64,000 nucleotides of DNA from Bactericera cockerelli (lineage: Eukaryota > Arthropoda > Insecta > Hemiptera > Triozidae): positions 26,323,101 to 26,387,100 of the forward strand of contig CM044956.1 of assembly GCA_024516035.1 (NCBI GenBank), in the 5' to 3' direction. A program made the translations under genes and the position numbers. The notes under the pieces are model-generated. The model saw only the letters and a program-made list of their open reading frames with translations, searched no databases and was not told the DNA's origin. Below, in pieces: positions 25,777 through 33,700 of the stretch. Numbering within the stretch: the stretch's first letter is position 1; each line of letters starts with the position of its first letter.

Positions 25777-27701
25777 TAAGTGGGGTTTAACGTCGCTTTT
25801 AACTGCCATGGTCATATCACGACGGGGGTTTTACCCTCCATTCGCAGGAAACTCACAAACCTGCTACTCACATTGACCTCACCCAGCCTGAGTGGGGCCG
25901 GGAAAAGCCAGCGTCACGAGAATTAGAATTTGAATGGTCACCCATCCAAGTCTTAACCTCGCTGGATGTCGCTTAACTTCGGTGTTCTGAAGGGAACCGG
26001 TGTATTCAACATGCCATCGACGCTGGCTGCTTCAATTGTTTGTTGTTGTTGAAAAAGGTTTTGAATATCTTTTTTTTAACACTTGTAGAACAAATTGCGC
26101 TTTAACAATACAGAGTATTGCCATTCAGCTCTATGATATAGGACGGGTTTCGCTTCATAAGTTAAAAAAAATGAATGATTCCAGGTAAAATTTAGATATT
26201 CATGTATAAATATTTTCCGTGCTATTAATTACTAGTAATTCTGTGAACTGTAAACTTCACACAGATTCTATCATCGCATTATAAATGTCATATCAAGTAT
26301 GAGGACATCGAGACCTTCAGATAGACAAACAGACAAACGAAAGCCATATCATCCAGAACCCAAGTTAAAACAGAACCTCACTGTGTTCGGTTAGTTACCT
26401 ACGAATTAGTAGTTCTGCGAAGTGTAAACTTCACACAGATTCTATTATCAAATTACTAGTAGTTCTGTGAACTGTAAACCTCAAACAAATTCAACTATCG
26501 CGTTATAGATCTCATATCAAGCATGAGGACATCGAGAAATTTCTATCAATACACCAATCGATGGGTTTCAATTGGAAAATATCAACCGGCCCACTTTTGC
26601 GGCCCTTTTTCGATTTTTACAATCACAAATTTCACTATTGAAATCATATATTATTTTTTACAGCGATACACAATTTCAAAAGCATTGCTTCATTTAATAA
26701 TATTATTCACATCTTTTTTAATTTCGCCCCCCTTCGCGCAACTACAATAAGTATTTTTTTTAACATGTATACTAAATTTCAATAATTTTGAAGTATCCGG
26801 TCGGGAATTATTGCGGAACAGAGAGTCAGACAAAGGAAAGCCAAATCGTCCAGTACCCAAGTTAAAACAGAACCTCACCTAGTGCGTGCGGTAAATAAAT
26901 ATCCTATAAACTAGTAGTTCTATGAACTGTATCAAACATCTCGGCCGAGGTGTGAAGAACGCCTATACAAAGAAAGAGACAGCCCGGCAGAGTGTAAGGT
27001 ACCTACCTATTCGATAAAGAAAATGAAAAGACCACCAGGTGCCTCCCAGTGGACCGAATTAACGCATAAAATGAATAAATTTGGTATTAGCCCATCAAGA
27101 CTTTTCATTTGATACCCCTTAAACTTAGATTTATCTTTCAATTTCCCGATTTGGGCTCCCAAAACTTTGGCCGATGTGGCCGCTCGATTATATTTTAGAT
27201 TTTTTAGTCTGGGCTCATCGTCTTATATCTTGATCACTTTAGACACCTCACCTAACCTTCAATGCCAAATTTAGGACACGGGTCTCGAAGGATCCGTATC
27301 AGGAAAAAAAAAAAAAACAGAAAAAAAAAAATATGAATCTCTTCATGTCTTTCATGATTGTTTGGGGGTCTCGAAAACAAGGTTGCCGTTGGCCTAGAGG
27401 AAGTCAAACAAAATGTCTAAAAGTCCATTTCTGCAATAATATTGCAATGTTTGAAATTCATGTTGAACTTTTCGCTGGCTGAAAGTAGTGAAAGTACATG
27501 AAATGCATGGGGACTATATATTCCGTTACCCTAAACTCTTTCTTTGTATAGGCGTTCTTCACACCTCGGCCGAGGTATTTGATCACTTTTATAATTATAA
27601 TTAATATATTCGATGTACATATATTCTATCTACAATCTAAACCCTTTCATTATTTTTCAGCCATCAGTCAATATGGATACAAGTCAAAACCCAAGAAGTG
27701 A
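12278..27701 (+). CDS. CRAL-TRIO lipid-transfer protein, alpha-TTP-like, gene A (first exon not found)
   Basis: Exons: 12,278-12,460; 14,683-14,777; 16,178-16,331; 16,905-17,098; 23,486-23,596; 25,461-25,611; 27,661-27,701 (stop TGA). All introns are GT-AG, with phases 1,0,1,0,0,1. The first listed exon opens with two bases of a split codon and has no in-frame ATG, so a start exon lies upstream. At least 308 residues are encoded. The order is a CRAL-TRIO N-terminal helical domain (WLVRFLRPTKFYPESAHTL), then the lipid-binding domain with VIFDMDGLSLQQAWQFTP, SVPLRIKGIHIVNQP and REKLRNRVIFHG. The last segment aligns with alpha-tocopherol transfer protein, and the Lys and Arg positions implicated there in phosphoinositide contact appear kept. 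A cytosolic carrier of a hydrophobic ligand is expected; the ligand is unknown. Intron 17,099-23,485 is swollen by transposons. It is paralogous to the gene at 35,479-30,724. Confidence 0.9.
12463..12672 (+). mobile_element. tRNA(Ser/Leu)-like SINE (family C) abutting a splice donor
   Basis: The head GGTGGTCAAGTGGTTAAGGA resembles a class-II tRNA A box, and GCTCGAATCCCACC a B box. The body has ATAATAATAAGACTCTGAGG. It begins within about 6 bases of the 5' splice site at 12,460/12,461. Relatives lie at 48,645-48,808 and 57,002-57,205. Confidence 0.7.
12673..13140. other. intronic, nothing recognised
   Basis: Intron of CRAL-TRIO gene A. AT-rich without a recognised element. Confidence 0.4.
13141..13400 (+). 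mobile_element. tRNA-headed SINE (family A), intact
   Basis: The tRNA-like head GGCCTCCGTGGCGTAGCGTT has box B GAGTTCGACTCCCGG. The central body is ACCCAGGCTGGGTGAGGTTA then ATGTGGGTAGCTGGTACG, and the tail is AGGACGTTAAATCAAATAGA. Related copies: 21,841 (-), 34,349 (+) and 48,118 (-). The central body is shared with the 5S-headed SINEs. Confidence 0.85.
14552..14588. repeat. perfect hairpin, 16-bp arms, 5-nt loop
   Basis: The left arm TTGCTTAACTTTATCT is followed by AAGAG and its exact reverse complement. It lies just upstream of the CRAL-TRIO gene A exon at 14,683. Confidence 0.95.
15031..15717 (+). mobile_element. TACAGGGTG-terminated element, family (i)
   Basis: It starts TACAGGGAGTCCCACCAAAG and ends CATGGACCACCCTGTA. 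Internal ATACAGGGTGG, TACAGGGTGAGAC and ACACCCTGTAT motifs divide it into modules. A close copy lies at 51,637-52,288 and a truncated one at 33,436-33,915. No coding frame. Confidence 0.75.
15722..15832 (-). mobile_element. tRNA-headed SINE fragment (family B)
   Basis: The minus strand reads AGTCACCTTGGCTTAGCGGT then GGGTTCGAATCCCGG, good A and B boxes, followed by a short family-B body. Confidence 0.65.
16470..16640 (+). repeat. dispersed ACAGACAGAC-type repeat
   Basis: Carries TTTCAAGTCTCTAGCTCATG, CTCGAGATATTTTGTTTACA and ACAGACAGACCGACAC. This segment is shared in part with 31,810-31,960, 34,930-34,975, 47,240-47,420 and 53,020-53,080. Confidence 0.55.
17142..17320. repeat. CA-rich microsatellite
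   Basis: Interrupted CACACA, CATACCACA and CACACCACA repeats. They lie between the splice donor at 17,098 and the TIR element starting at 17,321. Confidence 0.85.
17321..20861. mobile_element. 3.5-kb non-coding TIR element with CG-rich subterminal repeats
   Basis: The ends are exact inverted repeats of CCCCTTAAACAAAAA (17,321-17,335 and 20,847-20,861). Inside each end lies an array of TCTCGG/CCGAGA motifs: 17,338-17,645 at the left, including about two copies of a 47-bp unit, and about 20,600-20,830 at the right. No transposase frame was found, so it looks non-autonomous. CA-rich microsatellite flanks both sides, and the target duplication is unclear (AT at most). The superfamily was not recognised. 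It sits in an intron of CRAL-TRIO gene A. Confidence 0.65.
18885..19600 (-). repeat. four clustered fragments of the SINE central body
   Basis: CCCACATTAACCTCAC-like segments followed by CAGCCTG occur near 18,962, 19,035, 19,398 and 19,523, all in the minus orientation. Some are followed by family-A-like tails. The cluster lies inside the 3.5-kb TIR element. Confidence 0.65.
20866..20912. repeat. CA-rich microsatellite
   Basis: ACCACACACATAGACCACAC and CACACACACA repeats immediately outside the right end of the TIR element. Confidence 0.8.
20950..21290 (-). repeat. dispersed repeat family D, inverted copy
   Basis: Contains TTCCTAATATTAGAAATCG, CTAGATGTTTCATGACC and TCAACGAAATTTTGTACAC. These match, in reverse, the family copies at 23,085-23,445, 38,985-39,400 and 40,780-41,400. 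A CA microsatellite lies at about 21,240-21,285. Confidence 0.6.
21841..22070 (-). mobile_element. tRNA-headed SINE (family A)
   Basis: Reverse complement of the 13,141 copy. The head is at 22,070 (CCGTGGCGTAACGGTTGTGA), with box B GAGTTCGATCCCC and the shared central body at about 21,915-21,960. The tail is at 21,841-21,880. Confidence 0.8.
22225..23080 (-). pseudogene. mariner-family transposase pseudogene
   Basis: Minus-strand pieces give the helix-turn-helix region (IAARLDLSK, then an in-frame stop), the first catalytic Asp as TGDVT, the second in LLHDNAPVHT and the third in YSPDLAPSDYYLF. The copy carries a stop in the helix-turn-helix region. An extra T lies in a T-run near 22,707, and a disrupted stretch containing a 17-bp foldback lies at 22,731-22,774. 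The outer end at 22,225 keeps a TIR-like GGTGGTCCCAAAAGTTCGTG; the 5' end is cut by another repeat near 23,085. It is dead. Confidence 0.85.
22731..22774. repeat. perfect foldback, 17-bp arms, 10-nt spacer
   Basis: The left arm GGTCGATTGGGTGACCC is followed by TGACCTTCCT and its exact reverse complement. It lies inside the mariner pseudogene, where related transposases have no such palindrome. Confidence 0.95.
23085..23445 (+). repeat. dispersed repeat family D
   Basis: Contains GCGTTTAAGTAAAAATTTAG, GTCAGGCGCATGGTCT, GAGATTTGCGCGTTAC, ACAGACCGACAGACAGACAC and the terminal palindrome-like TTCTAATATTAGAAATT. The same order is seen at 38,985-39,400 and 40,780-41,400. Confidence 0.65.
23651..23749. 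repeat. inverted repeat of an LTR-like fragment
   Basis: The 20-bp arm GAACGGCAATAAAAACTGGC at 23,651-23,670 is exactly inverted at 23,730-23,749, with weaker similarity inward. The sequence CGGCAATAAAA..TGGCGGTCGGAGTA recurs at about 55,412. It lies next to the CRAL-TRIO gene A exon ending at 23,596. Confidence 0.75.
24133..24858. mobile_element. TIR/foldback element with minisatellite core
   Basis: The left end holds three to four copies of ATGTATGAGTTCGGTGCCGC followed by CTAAAAAAGGT. The right end (24,771-24,858) holds the same motif inverted. Between them lies the 45-bp tandem array. There is no coding frame. It lies in a CRAL-TRIO gene A intron. Confidence 0.75.
24315..24650. repeat. 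45-bp minisatellite, seven units plus a partial
   Basis: Units start CATGGCCTTCATTGTATTTT and continue ACCTAACCCTACTATAAACC. Period starts fall at 24,315, 24,360, 24,405, 24,450, 24,495, 24,540, 24,585 and 24,630. The inner units are nearly identical, which implies recent expansion or homogenisation. Confidence 0.95.
25742..26028 (-). mobile_element. 5S-rRNA-headed SINE (SINE3 type)
   Basis: The minus strand begins near 26,028 with GTTGAATACACCGGTTC, CACCGAAGTTAAGCGACATC and GACTTGGATGGGTGACC, a clear 5S rRNA-like internal Pol III promoter. The central body CAGGCTGGGTGAGGTCAATG follows, then CCCCCGTCGTGATATGACC and a poly-A tail (T-run 25,742-25,774). It is the best-preserved copy; others are at 30,355 (-) and 39,497 (+). 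Confidence 0.9.
26223..26880 (+). mobile_element. fragments of the GTGTTCGGTTAG repeat family
   Basis: An internally deleted copy lies at 26,223-26,395, starting TAGTAATTCTGTGAACTGTA and ending CTGTGTTCGGTTAG. A second, partial one lies at 26,445-26,880. Both are related to 8,106-8,620. The final segment includes CCAAGTTAAAACAGAACCTC. Confidence 0.6.
26931..27583. mobile_element. 653-bp MITE with 48-bp TIRs
   Basis: The left TIR 26,931-26,978 (ATCAAACATCTCGGCCGAGG..) and right TIR 27,536-27,583 are inverted copies with 2 differences over 48 bases. The interior is non-coding. It lies in the last intron of CRAL-TRIO gene A, 77 bp before the terminal exon. The superfamily and target duplication are unclear. 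Confidence 0.85.
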
Positions 27702-28809
27702 AATCGCCGCTTCCACTTATATCGAAGACCGAAACTTATGCGCACACTCTCGCTGAGAAATATCTGAAAGGACATAGCTGTGATTAAAAAAGAATTATGA
27801 TTCAGACATTTACTGACTTTTATCCATTTCCTTATTAATTTACCTATAGCTTTAATTTTTTTAAATTGACACAGGACTTAAAATTGTCCTTTATGTACGT
27901 ATGTAAACATTTTCAAGTTATTATTAAACAAATGTTAATATGAAGTGATGTTAAAAAGAAGAACTACTATTAAAATGGTGTACCTATTAAAAATGCTTTA
28001 AAATTTAAAAACATTATTTCTTTAAACTATACGAAAGGTAATTTGTACCTTCTTTTTAGCTTTCCTGTTAAACCTCTATTCTTTCAATGAAGTGCCTACC
28101 AATTCACGAATTCTTTATGAAAGCTGCTGATAAACATTTAACGATGTGGAGGGAAGCCAAAAAACTCATTTATTTATTGATTAATTTATTTTTGGAATTT
28201 CGTATAACTTATACAAGGAGGGGTCCAAAATTGAAATTGAATATTCATGTAATAACGAAGTTTTCGCCGGTTCAGCTAATAACTACATACCTACCTACAC
28301 GAAAGAATTTTTTTTAAAGATGAGTGTTTTACAGCCGTTTTTATTTCGTAGCCATGAAACAGGAGCTATCATACAACAAATAACAATACTATCATGGGCA
28401 CTCTGACCCCCCCCCCCCCCCAAATACGGCCTTGATCTTATCGACAAAATATCCGATTTATTTTTAAATGTTTCTTTATTGCGACACTTTGTACCTGTAC
28501 CTAGTAAATATATCATTATATTCACACACTGTAAGTATGTATGTATTTACCCATGAAATTACAGTAATAGTTATTACATTTTCGTTATTTTATAAACTTG
28601 ATCTAGGTACTTTTCATTTTTATTAACTTTACTTCAGCCTAAGCTAAGCGATTTAAAAGGGGTGATATTAAAACCCGGACCGGACAGAAAAGATTGACTT
28701 CATTGAAAAACATTGACCCACCATGAGGAATACATCTGTCAACGTTTTTCGTATTAAATTTCTTTCGTTGACTCGAATGTTATGTGTTTGATAGTAGTCT
28801 GTTATTTCT
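27702..28809. other. 3' flank of CRAL-TRIO gene A
   Basis: Presumed 3' UTR and intergenic DNA. ATTAAA variants near 27,923 and 27,969 are possible polyadenylation signals. A C-tract lies at about 28,407-28,420. No further gene recognised. Confidence 0.4.
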
Positions 28810-28990
28810 ATACAGGGTGTCCCGTATACAGATGCAAATATTGGTAGGTTTAGCCCACCGTGGACTATCATTTAAGCGAAACTTGCTGCAGGACATTTTG
28901 TTTCGTTAAGGATTTATGGCCAAATCCCTGTTTTTCCCATAGGGTAGAGATCACTTGGATCGATACACTTTTCCAAAGAAATGATAATAT
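28810..28990 (+). mobile_element. TACAGGGTG-terminated element, family (iii)
   Basis: It starts TACAGGGTGTCCCGTATACA, with internal CCCACCGTGGACTATCAT and GGCCAAATCCCTGTTTTTCC. The family recurs at 49,204 and 50,673. Confidence 0.7.
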
Positions 28991-29599
28991 ACTGTAAACA
29001 CATCACTGGCGAAAGATTTTTTTCCCTCATATTTAGTTGCACTTTTTCCTTAGTTAGAATATTTTTGGTGTAATGTATGCTTGCAGAACCACTAGGTTGC
29101 AAATTGATGTCTTAAGGCCATAACTGATAAGAGTCGATTCTCAAGTCTTGATGCGTCCAAATGTATTCCATTCTGAAAAACAGATATTATCATTAAATTT
29201 ATTAAACATTCAAATGTAGTTTCTTAAACATCAATGCCAACCTACCTCTATTCATAAGCTGTCTCTGTGCCTACCAAATTTCTTTTAACTTGTAAGAAAT
29301 TATTTACTCACTTAGAGTCCAGATATTACTATACAATATGTATGTACATAAAAAAAAACTTTTAACTTGTCCCGTAGAAAAAATACACGTCATCCTCAAA
29401 AGTCACCAGTTGTTATTCAAGTACTGCAAAAGGATGAAATAGGAGTTTTCTGACTCGAAAAATCAATTGGTGCTGGTTTCAAGAGCCTACGACTTACAGT
29501 TCACAAGATATGGGTTCGAAAGAAACTGCAGCATGAATTCTTAAAGTAGCTTACTTTTTTACAAATGAAAGTTGTATTTCACGTATTTTTGACAGAGAA

Positions 29600-29690
29600 A
29601 TCTTTTGTGTGTGGGTTTGTGTGTGAGGGGGTGTGTGGGTGTATGCGTGCGGGTGTGTGTATGGAGTAATGTGTGTGCGTTGTGTGTGTT
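29600..29690. repeat. GT-rich microsatellite
   Basis: Interrupted GTGTGTGGG repeats. The open frame on the other strand is a by-product. Confidence 0.7.
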
Positions 29691-29749
29691 TCATGGGCTG
29701 GCGAAGCGGCGGGTGTAACCCGCTAGTAGGTACTTTATAAAACAATAAA

Positions 29750-30350
29750 AAATCAAAATTTTATGGGATGTTTCGATTGTCATGTTCTATCACCCATTTT
29801 CTTTTGTTACCATAGAGCTGAAACACCGGCTGAGTAGGAATTGGGTCCGAGAATAATTTTGAAAAAAGGGTCACGTATGAATTTGGTCCCCGAATTTTCG
29901 GATTTTTTTTGGGATCGGGTCCCCCAACGTATTAATTGGGTCCATTGGCTTATGAGTTCGGACTCTAGATAGAATTCACCCTGCATGTATAAAAATGCAC
30001 TATGTAAAACACTTATACGCATATACATGCAAAAATTCATCAAAATGCGGTTTATCGTTCACCAGCTATAAGCGTATGATTAAAATTAAATATGATTTAG
30101 CTCTAATATTTAAGAAAATCCAAAATTTTGAACAAAAAAGGGCAAAAATAAGGTCAAGGCTTTTTGATACAGAATTTTTTGTAGTATCTAAAGAAAAACT
30201 GCATTCTACCATGTAAATTATTCTTTGAAGAGAATCGTCTAAATTTTCTTGGATATACAAGTGATCTAGTATAAAATCTCAAAATGGCCAAGTGTATACA
30301 ATGCGAACCAATCATGAGGAAGTATTGTGTCCATAATTGGCAGTATATTT
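29750..30350. other. intergenic, minor repeat traces
   Basis: A family-D-like segment occurs at about 29,990-30,080 (TTCACCAGCTATAAGCG). No gene recognised. Confidence 0.4.
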
Positions 30351-30354
30351 TAAT

Positions 30355-30563
30355 TTAGGTTTAACGTCGCTTTCAACTACATGGTGATATCACGACGGGG
30401 GTGTTACCCTTCATTAGCAGGAAACTCACAAACCTGCTACCCACATTAACCTCACCCAGCCTGGGTTGGGCCGGAATGCCAGCATCACGAAGTCTTCACC
30501 TCGCTGGACGTTGTGCTAACATCGGTGATCCTACAAAAACCGGTGCATTCAACTCGCCATTGC
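30355..30563 (-). mobile_element. 5S-rRNA-headed SINE
   Basis: The minus strand has a degraded 5S head near 30,563 (GTTGAATGCACCGGTTT), the shared central body CAGGCTGGGTGAGGTTAATG and the tail GGTGATATCACGACGG-like / CGACGTTAAACC. Confidence 0.8.
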
Positions 30564-30604
30564 ACTTTATCAGAAGCCAGACTACCGTGTACTGTCTCTT
30601 CCAT

Positions 30605-30722
30605 TTCTGCTTAACGTCTCTTTAACATCTTGAATTCAAGATGGGGACTTTACCCTCTATTCACTGGAAACTCATAAACCCAGCCTGGGTCGGGCTGGGA
30701 ATAGCTATCACGAGGGGTCGAA
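30605..30722 (-). mobile_element. SINE body fragment abutting CRAL-TRIO gene B
   Basis: TTAACGTCTCTTTAACATC, the GGGGACTTTACCCTCTATTC segment and ACCCAGCCTGGGTCGGGC show a SINE body in minus orientation. It ends flush against the last identified exon of CRAL-TRIO gene B. Confidence 0.55.
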
Positions 30723-30723
30723 T

Positions 30724-33700
30724 TTACTCACCCGCTATATAATCTTCCAAGTCATTGAGCACGGGGTACCACTGAGCACTGGAGTAGTCTATCTTGGGCC
30801 GAGTACCACCATAGTCCTCAGGCAGAGTGTCCGGGCTGATGTGTTTGTGCAGGGAACTCATCTTGTCGCCGTGGAAGAACATCTAGAAGACAACCCACCG
30901 TTAAATTTTGAGTGATTCTTGGGGTTGTCCGCCAAATGTATGACACTATATGGTTCGAACACATAAAACTTGCATTACCTTGGTAACGTTAGTTTTTCTT
31001 TTTTGCATTAAATTTTAATGTTAATTTGGGATTCTAATTTAAAAATCCAGAAACATTCACTTTCGAACAAGAAATAAATTGGTGCAGGACACCATACAAC
31101 AGTCCTCATCCCTCGACCTCAGGAGGACATCCCGCCCACATTCGGTCGGAGACCGCGTCCACCCATATCCCTCATAGTTGAATTTTAGACATCTTAACAT
31201 TTTAGACATCTTGTCCTGATTAATTTCTTGGGACACATTCTTACCCTCTTTTTGAGCTTGTCTTTGATGAATGGTTTGAACAGCTTCCACACTAAAGCAA
31301 AGTACAGCGGCTCCTTCACGATGTGCACTTCTTTCACTCTCAAAGGCATGGCGTCCTGAAATAGAATAATAAATAGGGTATTTAAAAAAAAATCATTTTC
31401 TGTCAACACGACTTTCCTTATCCCCTGAAAAGAAGTCGAATTCCGCCATTTATGACTCAACGGTAACAGATAACAAAAAAATAATTTCAAATTCGTAATG
31501 AGCACCTCTAAAGCATTGGATCTGATTTGTCACAATCCCCATCTAGCATGACAAAAAAAAAAGTTAATCAAAGGTACGGGTCCCCCCAAAATACAGGTAC
31601 ATTTGGGCCAGGTTTCAAAAAGTTAAACATATCAACAACAAAAAATGGTCATAGTAGGTAGACCCCTATTATTATTTGTCTTAAGATAAATTTTATTTAT
31701 AATTTTCGTAACTTTTATCGTTCAGCCAGAACCGCCAAATGCCGCCAGATGGCGGTCCAATCCAAAGGCCGCCACCGGGGGCACCGATTTTATTAAGAAG
31801 TTTCGTGTCGCGTTCTCTCCATAGATGAGGTCTACATACCAAATTTCAAGTTTGTAGTTCTTAACGTTCTTGAGATATCTTGTTCACAGACATACACACA
31901 CACTCGGAAACACACACACCCACACACCACACACACACACACCAGACACACACATATACCACACACACCACACAGAGAGAGAGAGAGAAAATGTGTCGAA
32001 AAACTTGAATATTTTGTCCTTACCCGTAAAAAACAAAGTAGTATAGCTAGAAACATCAAAATTTTGTTGGCTTTCTGCAGAATTGTTCAGAATCAACTCA
32101 TCTTAAACAGGAACAAAGCACGGACCTGAAGAATAAGCCAAAGTCGGACTTTTTCGGAAAGTTGTAAAAAATCACTTTGTGCAGTTACGAAGGCGAATCC
32201 GAAAAAACGGATTACAGATCCGGGCTGGAAATGTCGTCTGTAATCTACCATTAACGGGTGTAAACGTTTTCTTGATCCACCCTGTATATGTCTTTTAGCC
32301 ATTTTCGTTAAGAAACTTGCTACAATGTATCAATTTAGCTTCCTCTATTTAATAGGACGCATTTTGAGGAAATTTTACGCACGATTGCGAAGACGGGCGA
32401 ATCCTTTTGTACCTGAATAAAAGTAAGCAGTTTGTACGAAAAGCTAGGAGTGAACTGTAGCGCCTGTTTTGCCGACAATCCGTCGAAATCCAATAGGATG
32501 ACTCCACCTCGAACCTGGGTCTCCGGTTCCTGGATGGCTGCCAGGTGGATGAGGTAGAGAATGCGGAGGATTTGGTCGGTGCTGAGGACCTTGGGGTCCC
32601 AGGGACCTGTCAACCAGAGTGGAAGAGTAGTTCATTTTATTATATTAATATGTGATCACTAGCTGAAGATATTCTCAAAGCAAAATTAATTTTTCATACA
32701 CAAAGATTGTCTCTTGCAATCCAGAGAGGTAATACTGCAAGTGTTTTCTACCCAAGGGAAAAGAAAATGCATGATATGACGAAAACTATTTGGTGAAACC
32801 TGCGCCACTACATTAATAGCCGGAAAAAGATCTCGCTAGACTTAGCTTAACTTCAGTCTTCGTATGAGAACTAGAATATTCAACCAGCCACTTCTTCTAA
32901 ACGTTTGAGGTAGGTTATAAATTGAAACTAAAGAAAAACTCACTTCCTATACTTATGACCAGTACTCTTCGTCCATTCTGATCTCTATCCACCAAAACAT
33001 TTGCTACTTTAGTGTTGAGCAGTGATTCTTGTTCATCTACAGGCAGCAGATTTCCCAAAATATCCGCGTTCTTGTGTTTAAAGTCTGCGATACGTTTCAT
33101 CTGAAAGGAATACAAGTCACAAGTAATTAATGGAATTTTGCTTTAATTGCACAGTTATTTTTAATACCAAACCAGTCTGTCTCTAATTATATTTTTTTTT
33201 TTTAAATCCTGAAATTAATTAAAAAATTAAAGATCAAAAGAGACACAATACAAAACACTTACGGCGAAATTAATAGACAAAATCGAGCACCAGTTTTCCC
33301 AATCTAAGACCCAATGTAATACAAATCTAGATCTCATTTTTTAAAGTATATTTGTACAGTAATTAAAACACTGTTTAACATTCCACACGTCAATTAAAAT
33401 AAAACTAATGTAAAAGATAAAAATAATTCAAAGTATGTCCCACCGAAGTTGGACACCTCAAATTACTCAGCCCCTGATGAAGTTTTTGAAAAATAAAAAA
33501 TCCAAAAATATTTACTTTCAGTCATTTCGATTTTTAAAAAGGTCGACCTGAATTTTATTTGATAATTTCACTTTTTTTTGGCATTGGTTGGCAAGGCCAT
33601 CCCATACAGCCAGAGAATTTCCCTTCTAAATGATTCCTGAGTACTTTTCAATACTAAAAAAATTACATACAGGATGATGGTTTTTTTCCAACCAATTTAT

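Noticed and set aside
25900..26028. Genuine 5S rRNA gene
   Set aside because: Only part of the 5S sequence is present, with substitutions, and it is fused to a dispersed body and poly-A tail; it is a SINE.
29551..29745. Short His/Thr-rich open frame on the minus strand
   Set aside because: It is the translation of a GT microsatellite.
31741..31758. Insulator-type site (CCGCCAGATGGCGG palindrome)
   Set aside because: It resembles insect CTCF or Pho/YY1 cores, but it is a single short match inside repeat-rich intron DNA, too weak to call.
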